Below are positions 11,202 to 22,376 of a DNA stretch of 64,000 nt, in pieces (positions within the stretch are counted from its first letter, which is position 1; every line of letters begins with the position of its first letter). Under the pieces are notes generated by a model. That model was not told the DNA's origin. It saw only the letters and a list, made by a program, of their open reading frames with translations, and searched no databases. The DNA is from Hordeum vulgare subsp. vulgare. Lineage: Eukaryota; Streptophyta; Magnoliopsida; Poales; Poaceae. The position numbers were made by a program, and so were the translations under genes. Location of the stretch: contig NC_058523.1 of NCBI RefSeq assembly GCF_904849725.1, forward strand, positions 169,676,689-169,740,688, read 5' to 3'.

Positions 11202-12963
11202 TGTTGGGGAACGTAGCAGAAATTCAAAATTTTCCTACGCATATTCAGATCTTCCTATGGAGAGACCAGCAACGAGAGAGGGGTAAGAGCATCTTCATAC
11301 CTTTGAAGATCGCTAAGCGGAAACGTTGCTAGAACGCGGTTGATGGAGTCGTACTCGCAGCGATTCCGATCTAGTGCCGAACTACGGCACCTCCGCGTTC
11401 AACACACGTGCAGCCCGGTGACGTCTCCTGCACCTTGAGCCAGCAAGGAGGAGGGAGAGTTTGGGGAAGAACTCCAGCAGCATGACGGCGTGGTGTCGAT
11501 GGAGAGACGAGGTCTCCTGGCAGGGCTTCACCAAGCACCGGCAGAGAGGAGGAGGGAGAGGAGCAGGGTTGCGCCGAGAGAGAGGAAAAACCGTGTGTCT
11601 CAATGGCCAAAAGTGCCCGATATATATAGGGGGAGGGGAGAGGGGGTGCCACCCCTAGGGTTCCCACCCTAGCGGGTGCGGCAGCCCCCCAGATGGGAGG
11701 TGCGGCGGCCAGAAGGGGGAGGAGGGGGTGGCGCACCATCTGGTGGGCCTTAGGCCCACCTGGCCTAGGGTTTGCCCCCCCCCCTTTTCTCTCCCTTGCG
11801 CAATGGGCTGTGTGGGGAGGTGCACCAGACCACCTAGGGGCTGGTTCCCACCCCCACTTGGCCCACCTTATCTCCCGGGGTCGTTGCCCCCCTTCGGTGG
11901 TCCCCCGGGGCCACCTCCGGTGGTCCCGGTGGTCCCGGTACGTTACCAGTGATGCCCGAAACACTTCCGGTATCCGAAACCATCCGTCCTATATATCAAT
12001 CTTTACCTCCGGACCATTCCGGAGCTCCTCGTGACGTCCGGGATCTCATCCGGGACTCCGAAGAAGTTTCGGTAACCTCGTATAACAATTCCCTATAACC
12101 CTAGCGTCATCGAACCATAAGTTTGTAGACCCTACGGGTTCGGGAGACAGGCAGACATGACCGAGACACCTCTCTGGCCAATAACCATCAGTGGGGTCTG
12201 GATACCCATGGTGGCTCCCACTTGTTCCACGAAGATCTCATCGGATGAACCACGATGTCAAGGATTCAATCAATCCCGTATACGATTCCCTTTGTCTGTC
12301 GGTATAGAACTTGCCCGAGATTCGATTGTCGGTATACCTATACCTTGTTCAATCTCGTTACCGGTAAGTCTATTTACTCGTTCTGTAGCACGTCATCGTG
12401 TGAATAACTCCTTACTCACATTGAGCTCATGATGATGTTCTACCGAGTGGGCCCAATGATACCTCTCCGTCACACGGAGTGACAAATCCCGATCTCGATT
12501 CGTACCAACCCAACAGACACTTTCGGAGGTACCCGTAGTGCACCTTTATAGTCACCCAATTACGTTGTGACGTTTGATACACCCAAAGCACTCCTACGGT
12601 ATCCGGGAGTTGCACAATCTCACGGTCGAAGGAAAAGATACTTGACATTAGAAAACTTTAGCATACGAACAATACGATCTAGTGCTATGCTTAGGATTGG
12701 GTCTTGTCCATCACATCATTCTCCCAATGATGTGATCCCGTTATCAATGACATATAATGCCCATGATCAGGAAACCATGATCATCTATTGACTAACGAGC
12801 TAGCCAACTAGAGGCATGCTAGGGACACATTGTGATCTATTTATTCACACATGTATTACTATTTCCTGTTAATACAATTATAGCATGAACAATAGACGAT
12901 TATCATGAACAAGGAAATATGATAATAACCATTTTATTATTGCCTCTAGGGCATATTTCCAAG
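11202..12963 (-). repeat. 5' LTR of BARE element 2
   Basis: On the plus strand it starts TGTTGGGGAACG and ends GCATATTTCCAA, the reverse complement of a BARE LTR of about 1,760 bp. The outermost bases read CCAAG rather than CCAACA, so the terminus is mutated or slightly eroded and the exact end is uncertain by a few bases. A TATA box lies at 11619-11630. Confidence 0.9.
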
Positions 12964-13042
12964 AAAAGTTGCTTCCATCATCTTTCAACTTAGCTTTCTC
13001 TAGGAACGTATTAAAATTCAGGGTGACTGTCGCGTGAGCCAT
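12964..13042 (-). pseudogene. N-terminal gag fragment of element 3
   Basis: The minus-strand ATG at 13042-13040 starts a peptide matching the element 1 gag start through LNFNTFLEKAKLKDDGSN. It ends after about 26 codons where element 2 inserted. Confidence 0.85.
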
Positions 13043-14294
13043 TGATCTACAACACAAATATTTTCAAAGTGGACTTAGACTATGTTCAAGATAATTAGAG
13101 TTTAACTAATCAAATTACTTGCTAAACTTCCACTCAAAAAGTACATCTCTCTAGTCATTTGAGTGGTACATGATCCAATTCCACTAGCTCAAGTCCGATC
13201 ATCACGTGAGTTGAGGATAGTTTCAGTGGTAAGCATCCCTATGCTAATCATCAACAGTATGATTCATGCTCGACCTTTCAGTCTTATGTGTTCCGAGGCC
13301 ATGTCTTCACATGCTAGGCTCGTCAAGCTTAACCCGAGTGTTCCGCCTGTGCAACTGTTTTGCACCCGTTGTATGTGAACGTTGAGTCTATAACACCCGA
13401 TCATCATGTGGTGTCTCGAAAATACGAACTATAACAACGGTGCACAGTTGGGGAGAACACAATTTCGTCTTGAAATTTTAGTGAGAGATCACCCCATAAT
13501 GCTACCGTCGTTCTAAGCAAAATAAGGTGCATAAAAGGTTTAACATCACATGCAATTCATAAGTGACATGATATGGCCATCATCATGTGCTTCTTGATCT
13601 CCATCACCAAAGCACCGACACAATCTTCTTGTCACCGACACCACACCATGATCTCCATCATCATGATCTCCATCAATGTGTCGCCATCGGGGTTGTCGTG
13701 CTACTCATGCTATTACTACGAAAGCTACGTCCTAGCAATATAGTATACGCATCTGCAAGCACAAACGTTAGTTTAAAGACAACCCTATGGCTCCTGCCGG
13801 TTGTCGTACCATCGACGTGCAAGTCGATATTAACTATTACAACATGATCATCTCATACATCCAATATACCACATCACGTCATCGGTCATATCATATCACA
13901 AGCATACCATGCAAAAACAAGTTAGACGTCCTCTAATTGTTGTTGCATGTTTTACGTGGCTGCTATGGAAATCTAGTAGATCGCATCTTACTTACGCAAA
14001 AACCACACCGGAGATATGCAAATTGCTATTTAACCTCTACAAGGACCGCCTCGGTCAAAACCAATTCAACTAAAGTTGAAGAAACCAACACCCGCCGGTC
14101 ATCTTTATGCAACGAGGTTGCATGTCAAGCGATGAAACCAGTCTTTCGTAAGCGTACGAATAATGTCGGTCCGGGCCGCTTCAATCCAACAATACCGCCG
14201 AATCGAGAAAAGACTAAGGAGGGCAGCAAATCGAACATCACTGTCCACAAAACCCTTTGTGTTCTTCTCAAGATTACATCTATGCATGAACCTA
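13043..14294 (-). other. Leader of BARE element 3
   Basis: Non-coding leader closely similar to the element 1 leader. The repeated 14-bp motif is at 13195-13208 and, with one change, at 13397-13410. No gene seen. Confidence 0.75.
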
Positions 14295-14307
14295 GCTCAT
14301 GATGCCA
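14295..14307 (-). other. Primer binding site of element 3
   Basis: On the minus strand TGGCATCATGAGC begins one base inside the LTR, at the same place as in element 2. The match to initiator tRNA-Met is weaker and includes an extra base. Confidence 0.55.
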
Positions 14308-14308
14308 G

Positions 14309-15317
14309 TGTTGGGGAACGTTGCATGGGAAACAAAAAATTTCCTACGCACACGAAGACCAATCATCTTGATGTCCATCTATGAGAGGAGATTTGGATCT
14401 ACGTACCCTTGTAGATCGCACAGCAGGAGGCGTTAATAAACGCGGTTGATGTAGTGGAACGTCCTCACGTCCCTCGATCCGCCCCGCGAACCATCCCACG
14501 AACCGTCCCGCGATCCGTCCCACGATCCGCTCCGATCTAGTGCTGAACGGACGGCACCTCCGCGTTCAGCACACGTACAGCTCGATGATGATCTCGGCCT
14601 TCTTGATCCAGCAAGCAAGACGGAGAAGTAGATGAGTTCTCCGGCAGCGTGACGGCGCTCCGGTGGTGGTGAAGGATCTACTCCTGCAGGGCTCCGCCCG
14701 AGCTCCGCAGAAATACGATCTAGAGGAAAAACCGTGGTATTTGTGGTCGGGCTGCCATGCCAAAAGTTGTCTCAAATCAGCCCTAAATATCCACTATATA
14801 TAGGAGGAGGGGAGGGGAGGCTTGCCTTAAGGTCCAATGTCCCCTTGGTGCGCCGGCTAGGGATAGGAGGAGTCCTCCTCCAATCCTAGTCCAACTAGGA
14901 TTGCAAGGTGGAGTCCTTCTCCTCCTTCCCACCTCCTTTTTTATTTTCTCTTTGATTTCTTATCCTTGGCACCACCCCTAGGGCCTATGTGCTTCCCCAG
15001 GTGGGCTGGCCCCCTCAAGGTGAACATCCGGAACCCATTCGTCACTCCCGGTACATTCCCGGTAATGCCCGAAAACTTTCCAGTAATCAAATGAGGTCAT
15101 CCTATATTTCAATCTTCATCTCCGGACCATTCTAGAAACCCTTGCGACGTTCGTGATCTCATCCGGGACTCCGAACAACATTCGGTAACCACACATATAA
15201 CTCAACTATAATAAAACATTGTCGAACCTTCAGTGTGCAGACCCTGCGGGTTCGAGAACTATGTAGACATGACCCGAGGTAATCCTCGGTCAATATCCAG
15301 TAGCGGGACCTGGATGC
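14309..15317 (-). repeat. 5' LTR of element 3, inner part
   Basis: It begins TGTTGGGGAACGTTGC on the plus strand and stops in mid-LTR at ...CCTGGATGC. The target-site copy gatgc is 15313-15317. The LTR continues at 25564. A minus-strand TATA box (CCTATATATAGTGG) is at about 14791-14804. Confidence 0.92.
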
Positions 15318-16839
15318 TGATGACCCACAAGTGTAGAGGATCTATCGTAGTCCTTTCGATAAGTAAGAGTGTCGAACCCAATGAGGAGCAGAAGGAACTG
15401 ACAAGTGGTTTTCAGCAAGATATTTTGTGCAAGCACTGAAATTATCAGTAACAGATAGTTGTGTGACAAGATAATTCGTAGCGAGTAGCAAGTAACAATA
15501 GTAACAAACGTGCGGCAAGATGGCCCAATCCCTTCTGTAGCAAGGTACAAGCCTAGACAAACTCTTATATGAGGTAAAGCGCTCCCGAGGACACATGGGG
15601 ATTTCTGTCAAGCTAGTTTTCATCATGTTCATATGATTCGCGTTCGCTACTTTGATAGTTTGATATGTGGGTGTACCGGTGCTTGGGTGCTGCCCTTACT
15701 TGGACAAACATCCCACTTATGATTAACCCCTCTCGCAAGAATCCGCAACTATGAAAGAAGAATTAAGTCAAAGTCTAACCATAGCATTAAACTAGTGGAT
15801 CCAATCAGCCCCTTACGAAGCAACGCATAAACTAGGGTTTAAGCTTCTATCACTCTAGCAACCCGTCATCTACTTATTACTTCCCAATGCCTTCCTCTAG
15901 GCCCAAATAATGGTGAAGTGTTATGTAGTCGACGTTCATGTAACACCACTGGAGGAAAAAACATACAACACATCAAAATATCGAACGAATACCATATTCA
16001 CATGACTACTTATAGCAAGACTTATCCCATGTCCTCGGGAACAAAAGTGACTACTCACAAAGGATAATTATGTTCATGACCAGAGAGGTACTGATTAGCA
16101 TCAAAGATTTGAACATATAATATTCCACCGAGTAATCCAACTAGCATCAACTACAAAGAGTAATTAACACTACTAGCAACCTTACAAGTACCAATCGGAG
16201 TCGCGAGACGGAGATTGGTTACAAGAGATGAACTAGGGTTTGGAGATGAGATGGTATTGATGAAGATGTTGATGGAGATGAGTCCCCTCCGATGAGAGGA
16301 GTGTTGGTGATGACGATGGCGTTGATTTCCCCCTCCGGGAGGGAAATTTCCCCGGCAGGACGTCCCTGCCGGAGCTCTAGATTTGTTCTGCTCAAGTTCC
16401 GCCTCGTGGCGGCGGCGACTCCTCCCGAAAGCCTCCTTCCAGTTTTTTCTGGAACGAAACCCTTCATATAGCAAAAGATGAGCGCCGGAGGGGCAACAGG
16501 GAGCCCACAAGCCACCCAGGCCCGGCCAGGGGGGTAGGCCGGGCCTGGCAGGCTTGTGGCCTCCTGGTGGCTCCCCTTCGGTACTTCTTCCACCCAATAT
16601 TTTTCATAAAATCCAAAATAATTCCTCGTTTATTTTCACGGATTTTGGAGTTGCGCAGAATAGGTATCTCAAACTTGCTCCCTTTTCAGACCAGAATTCC
16701 AGTTGCCGGCATTCTCCCTCTTCATGTAAACCTTATAAAATAAGAGAGAAAAGGCATAAGTATTGTACCGTGAAGTGTAATAACATCCCATAAAGCGATA
16801 AATATCAACACAAAAGCATGATGCAAAATGGCCGTATCA
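15318..16839 (-). repeat. 3' LTR of element 4
   Basis: Plus-strand TGATGACCCACAAG... to ...CCGTATCA, 1,522 bp. It contains an inverted repeat (16505-16527 with 16537-16559, CCACAAGCC...GGCTTGTGG). Confidence 0.93.
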
Positions 16840-16860
16840 ACCCCCCCCCCCCAAGCTTAG
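16840..16860 (-). other. Polypurine tract of element 4
   Basis: On the minus strand TAAGCTT followed by a run of 13-14 G abuts the LTR start TGATACGG. The G run is longer than in related elements and may reflect slippage. Confidence 0.8.
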
Positions 16861-18257
16861 ACCTCGCTTGTCCTCAAGCAGAAGCCAAGATCAATAAATA
16901 TGCCCACATGTTTAGAGGTAGAGGTGTCGATAAAACAAAGTACGGACATGCAGGCATCATGATCATAATTAGAACAACAATATCGTCATATAATCTCTTA
17001 TGTTAAAGTGAAAATTCCTTCACAATGTAAAGTATGGATCAAGAACCTTATTGAGAATTCACAACCAATAGTCTTTAGTCACTGAAGCAATTGCAATTTA
17101 TCATAACATCGGAAAGAGTCAAATAAGAGATGTAAAGCAAATCCACATACTCAATCATCCTTTCGTCTTCTACAATTGTTAAAACTCACGTGGTACTCAT
17201 GAGATCAAAGTTTCAGTTGGACACAGAGAAAGATTAGGGCTTATAGTTTCGCCTCCCAACTACTTACCTCGAGGGTAATGTCAACAATAATAATTCATGA
17301 GTACTTACTTGCAAGCTGACATATGAATATAGATCTTTCTCTAGCACATGACGTTAGCCAACATAAAGGCGAAATAAGGTATTGGTGTCGATCACCATGA
17401 CTCTTTTAGGGATAAAAGGTAAAGGTACAAGATAGGCCCTTCGCAGAGGGAAGCAGAGGTTGTCATGCACTTCTGAGGTTTGGATGTGTGATCTCTTAGT
17501 GTGGAGGAACGTCACTTTATATTGCCTCCTGTGACAAAGAACTTTATTATGCAGTCTGTCGCTTTTATGTCTTCCTCATCACAGGTTCGTACAAAGCTTA
17601 TTTTCCACACACTAATAGATCATAGATATTTAGGGAGAAATTTTTATTGCTTGCACCAATGACAACTTACTTGAGGGATCTTATTCAATCTATAGGTAGG
17701 TATGGTGGACTCTCATGGCAAAACAGGGTTGAAGGTTTATGGATGCACAAGAAGTATCTCTACTTAGTGCGGAAGTTTTGGCTGATATGAGGTGGAAACA
17801 AGCGTCACATGCTAAGGGATCTCTAGTCATATAACATTTTTCGGAACCAAGCAAACATAATTCATTATGTTGTCTTCCTTATCCAACATCTACTACTAAG
17901 CATGTAATAGTTAGTGAGTGTTCACAATCATAGATGGTGCCCAAGATGATATATTTATATGTGAACCTCTCCTTCTTTATTACTTCCTATTAATTGCAAC
18001 AATGACCAACGTCTATGTTTGTCCACCCACAACAAGTTTCAATCAACATTCTTTTTATAAGTAAAGCCAGCACTTCCCATAGGATCATTACATGATCTTT
18101 CATGCTTTTGTTCATTTATTATTCTTTTCTTTAGATCATGGCATGAGGCAAGGCCCTTAACTAAAACACTCTTTATTATATGACTCACTAACTCGATTAC
18201 ATTGGGAGTGACACAAAGAAAAACTCAAGCCAAGAACATACTAAGAGCTTTATTCTA
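16861..18257 (-). other. Non-coding 3' tail of element 4
   Basis: About 1.4 kb with no credible ORF. It contains two short blocks identical to the tail of element 5: the block with CCCTTCGCAGAGGG (17434-17455; also 42344-42365) and AGGTAGGTATGGTGGACTC (17694-17712; also 42840-42858). Confidence 0.75.
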
Positions 18258-18908
18258 CTAGAAAAACATAAAACCAAAAAGGATCGAACTAAGAAAAAGG
18301 TAAAAGCAAAAGATGTGATGGTGATACGATACCGGGGCAACTCCCCCAAGCTTGGCACAAGCCAAGGGGAGTGCCCATACACGTGCTCGGTTGTCTTCCT
18401 TCGAAGGTGATGGTGGTAGAGTTGTTGCAACCTGGGTTTGATCCTCTATCTTCCAAGGCATATGTGCTCCATCATGGAAAGATGATCGAGTCTCCGGAAT
18501 CCTCAAATCTGCAGCCAACTGTATTGATTTAAATCTATACTCATACTCACAGTTTTGGTTCTGCAGGTCATAGATCTGGGCTTGGAGGTGATCAATTCTG
18601 TCATAAATCCTAGAGAGGTGCTTCCCGATGTCATTGGCATCGATCTTGTGCTTGTTGGTGAACTCCGTGATCATCATGTGGTTGGCGTTGAGTCCGCGTT
18701 CCACCATCCCTTGGCACTTGAAGACTTGCTACTCCATTTCTTCGGGCCTCGCCTCCATGCTTCTAGTCTTCTTGGGCCCCTCAACATCACAGATGTGCAG
18801 CACCCGCTCATGCATCTCGATAGATTGAGGGTGTTGCAGCACTCCCGCAAGGTAGGGATTGATGACCTTCTCGAAGAACTTGTCCTTCGGAACTTTTGGG
18901 GACGTCAT
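18258..18908 (-). pseudogene. Extra 3' ORF of element 4: coiled-coil protein with hydrophobic tail
   Basis: An ATG at 18908-18906 opens a 217-codon frame with one TAG at codon 60 (18729-18731). It starts MTSPKVPKDKFF; after the stop it resumes QVFKCQGMVERG. A helical, charged stretch (about codons 75-125, containing KHLSRIYDRIDHLQAQIYDL) has heptad-like spacing typical of a coiled coil. The last 20 or so residues are strongly hydrophobic (FCFYLFLSSILFGFMFF). Its place, between integrase and the PPT, is where env-like or other accessory ORFs sit in some plant Gypsy lineages. I see no recognised domain and infer no function. The hydrophobic tail may be read-through past the original end, since an internal polypurine motif (18341-18355) overlaps it. 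Confidence 0.6.
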
Positions 18909-19029
18909 AGCGATCTAGATCTGTCTGCACAGAAGCTCGAAACAAAAACAGAGGAGATTTGCATGATACGAGGGTCAGACCTTTCGGGAGAATATATAAT
19001 GAATTTTTCCTGACCAAAAGGAGTACTCC

Positions 19030-19155
19030 ACAAGAAAACGGAGACCAGCACGCACACGAGGTTCCCACAAGCCACCCAGGCCCGACCAGGGGGGTAGGTC
19101 GGGCCTAGCAGGCTTGTCGCCTTCTCGTGCGCTTTCTGGACTACTTTAAATTTTT
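19030..19155 (-). repeat. Internal LTR-like module with hairpin, upstream of the 3' ORF (element 4)
   Basis: The inverted repeat at 19065-19119 (CCACAAGCCACCCAGG ... GGCTTGTCG) and the AT-rich stretch after it (19120-19155) resemble the same segment of this element's own LTRs (16505-16640). It has no TG...CA ends and is not a whole LTR. It lies about 160 bp upstream of the 3' ORF start in transcription direction. Confidence 0.65.
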
Positions 19156-20380
19156 CTATTTTTCTAAAAATTCCAAAACGGAGAAAACTTGTTGCTGGAA
19201 AAGTTTTGGAGTCGGTTTACATACCAAATCACATACCTCTTCGTTTTCGGAGTCTGAAACAGGCTGATAAATATCCCTTATGTACTCCTCCGGACTTATG
19301 GTATTAATAATATTGCTTTCAACATTTACGGGAGTATCTGAGATATAATGCTTGATTCTTTGCCCATTTACAACTCTCGGAAAATTACCTTCCGTGTTGT
19401 TGATCTTTATGGCACCGGAGTGATATACTTCCTCAACAATGTAAGGACCTTCCCATTTAGAGAGAAGCTTGAGTGCAAAAAATCTTAAACGAGAATTATA
19501 TAGCAAGACATAATCACCTACATTGAACTCACGTTTCTGTATCCTTTTATCATGCCACCTCTTAACTTTTTCTTTGAACAACTTGGCATTTTCATATGCC
19601 TGAGTTCTCCATTCATCAAGTGAGCTAATGTCAAATAACCTCTTCTCACCAGCAAGTTTGAAATCAAAGTTGAGCTCTTTGATTGCCAATAAGCCTTATG
19701 ATCTAGCTCAAGAGGTAAATGACATGCTTTACCGTAAACCATTTTGTACGGAGACATGCCCATGGGATTCTTATAAGCACTTCTATAAGCCCAAAGTGCA
19801 TCTCAAGCTTCTTAGACTAATTCTTTCTAGACCTATTAACAGTGTTTTGTAGCATTAGTTTAATCTCTCGATTGCTTAGCTCTACTTGACCACTGGACTG
19901 AGGATGATAGGGTGATGCAATTCTATGGTTGACATCATACTTAGCAAGCGTTTTACGGAAAGCACCATGAATAAAATGTGAACCACCATCAGTCATTAGA
20001 TATCTAGGGACTCCAAATCTAGGGAAAATAACTTCTTTAAGCATCCTAATAGAGGTGTTATGATCAGCACTACTAGTTGGGATAGCTTCTACCCAGTTAG
20101 TAACGTAATCAACAGCAACTAGGATATGAGTATATCTGTTGGACTTTGGAAAAGGTCCCATATAATCAAAACCCCAAACATCAAATGGTTGAATGACAAG
20201 TGAATAATTCATAGGCATTTCCTGACATTTACTGATATTACCTATTCTTTGACATTCATCACAAGACAAGACAAACTTACGGGCATCCTTGAATAGAGTA
20301 GGATAATAGAAACCAGATTGCAATACCTTGTGTGCAGTTCTATCTCCCGCATGGTGTCCTCCGTAAGCCCGGAGTGACAC
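19156..20380 (-). pseudogene. Gypsy integrase (element 4), in several frames
   Basis: The His/Cys zinc-binding region ([13 protein letters not shown] ... CDECQRIGN) is followed by the catalytic core with all three acidic residues visible: [18 protein letters not shown] and [10 protein letters not shown] break after TVNRSRKN (19817) shifts to the frame with MGMSPYKMVYGKACHLP (19763-19518). Another shift leads to 19689-19156, which carries the C-terminal DNA-binding part (KREFNVGDYVLLYNSRL, WEGPYIVEEVY). The protein is not translatable as one chain. Confidence 0.9.
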
Positions 20381-20397
20381 TTCTATAGGATCTGTCC

Positions 20398-22376
20398 CTA
20401 TTCATGCTCAGGTACATAACGTCTAATAACACCATCTACTCCTTCTTTATAAAGGTGAGGATCATCCCAAAAGTAATGTCTCAAATCAAAGAAGAATTTC
20501 TTCTTTTGTTGGTATGTGAAACTAGGTGGTATATATTTGGCAACAATGTAGTTTGCATAATCAGCATACCACGATGTACTACGTGAAGCATTTATGACAT
20601 TCAGTTGCTCATCAGGAAAGCTATCATCAATAGGTTGTGGGTCATCAAGAACTTTCTCCAACCTAGACAAGTTATCTGCTACGGGGTTCTCAGCATCCTT
20701 CCTATCAACGACATGCAAATCAAATTCTTCTAGCAAGAGAACCCATCTGATAAGTCTAGGTTTAGCATCTTTCTTTTCCATGAGAAACTTGATAGCAGCA
20801 TGATCAGTGTGAATAGTCACCTTGGAATCAACAATGTATGACCTGAACTTTTCACATGCAAACACGACTTCTAAAAATTCCTTTTCAGTAGTAGCATAGT
20901 TTCTTTGGGCACTGTCTAGAGTTTTACTAGCATAATGAATAACATTCAATTTCTTATCAACTCTTTGTCCTAGAACAACACCGACAGCATAATCACTAGC
21001 ATCGCACATAATTTCAAAAGGTAAGTTCCAATCGGGTGGTTGAACAATAGGTGCAGTTATCAAGGCTTCCTCACAATCATCGTCAAACACAAAAGGAATA
21101 TCCTTTTGCAAGAGATTGATAATAGGCCTAGAAATCTAAGAGAAGCCTTTAATGAACCTTCTATAGAAACCAGCATGACCAAGGAAACTTCTTATACCTT
21201 TAATGTCTCTAGGGCATGGCATTTTCTCGATCGCATCAACCTTAGCCTTATCAACTTCAATACCTCTTTTAGAAATTTTATGTCCTAAGATGATGCCTTC
21301 ATTAATCATAAAGTGGCACTTCTCCCAATTCAAGACAAGGTTGGTATCTTTACATCTCTGCAAAACTCGATCAAGGTTGTTGAGGCAATCATCAAAAGAA
21401 GACCCGTAAACGGAAAATTCATCCATGAAAACCTCAACAATCTTTTCACAAAAGTCAGAGAATATAGCCATCATACATCTTTGAAAGGTAGCAGGTGCAT
21501 TACATAAGCCAAAAGGAATACGTCTGTAAGAAAAGGTACCGAAAGGGCAGGTAAAAGTGGTTTTCTCCTGATCAGATTGCGCAACAGGTATTTGGGAGAA
21601 ACCAGAATAACCATCTAGAAAGCAGAAGTGGGTGTGTTTAGATAATCTTTCTAGCATTTGGCAATGAAAGGCAAAGGGTAATGATCTTTCCTGGTGGCTT
21701 TATTCAATTTCCTAAAATCAATTACCATCCTATAGCCAGTAATAATCCTGTGTGGGATCAATTCATCTTTGTCATTAGGGACAACGGTAATAGCTCCCTT
21801 CTTAGGGACGCAATGCACCGGACTTACCCAATCACTATGAGCAACAAGATAGATAATACCTGCTTCCACGAGCTTTAGTATTTCTTTTCTTACTACCTCT
21901 TTCATCTTACAATTTAATCTCCGCTGATGATCAGCAACTGGTTTGGAATCAGGATCGGTTTTAATTTTGTGCTGGCATAGAGTGGGACTAATGCCCTTAA
22001 GATCATCAAGAGTATATGCAATAGAAACACAGTGCTTCCTCAGAGTTTTCAATAATTTCTTTTCTTCATGCTGTGAAAGGCTAGCACTGATAATAACATG
22101 ATATATCTCCTTCTCATCAAGATAAGCATACTTAAGAGTATCAGGTAACTGTTTAAGCTCAAACACAGGATCACCCTTTGGTGGGGGTGGATCTCCAAGC
22201 AGCTCAATAGGCAAATTAGTCTTAAGGATAGGATGTTGTTCAAAGATAACTCTACCTATCTCGTTCCTTTCATTCATATGCATATCATTTTCATGCTCAA
22301 GCAAGTATTGCTCTAAAGGATCAGTAGGAGGCACAACAATATAAGCTAGGGCAATAATTTCATCCTTACTAGACAA
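20398..22376 (-). pseudogene. Gypsy reverse transcriptase-RNase H (element 4), catalytically changed
   Basis: RT begins in the frame that ends at 21651 (WVSPVHCVPKKG, YRMVIDFRKLN). A one-base loss shifts to the frame from 21657 (FCFLDGYSGFSQIP, PFGLCNAPATFQRCM). The catalytic YxDD equivalent reads FMDE: the second Asp is Glu (21418-21420), which should abolish polymerase activity. A stop lies at 21136-21138. RNase H follows in frame ([22 protein letters not shown]); a short stretch before ALITAPI appears deleted in frame. The segment ends with a stop at 20398-20400. Confidence 0.9.

Larger units (their letters stand above)
6356..12963 (-). mobile_element. BARE-type Ty1/copia retrotransposon (element 2), interrupted by element 1
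   Basis: Read on the minus strand, the order is 5' LTR (12963-11202), PBS (11200-11188), leader, gag-pol from 9946, then an abrupt end in RNase H at 6361/6356 where element 1 inserted. The remaining RNase H end and the 3' LTR must lie left of the window. It inserted into the gag of element 3: at about 12963 the LTR end (CATATTTCCAA) runs directly into the reverse complement of a second gag start. Gag differs from element 1 at many residues (MSNVNLNFNAF versus MAHASVILNF), so it is a different subfamily. Confidence 0.9.
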
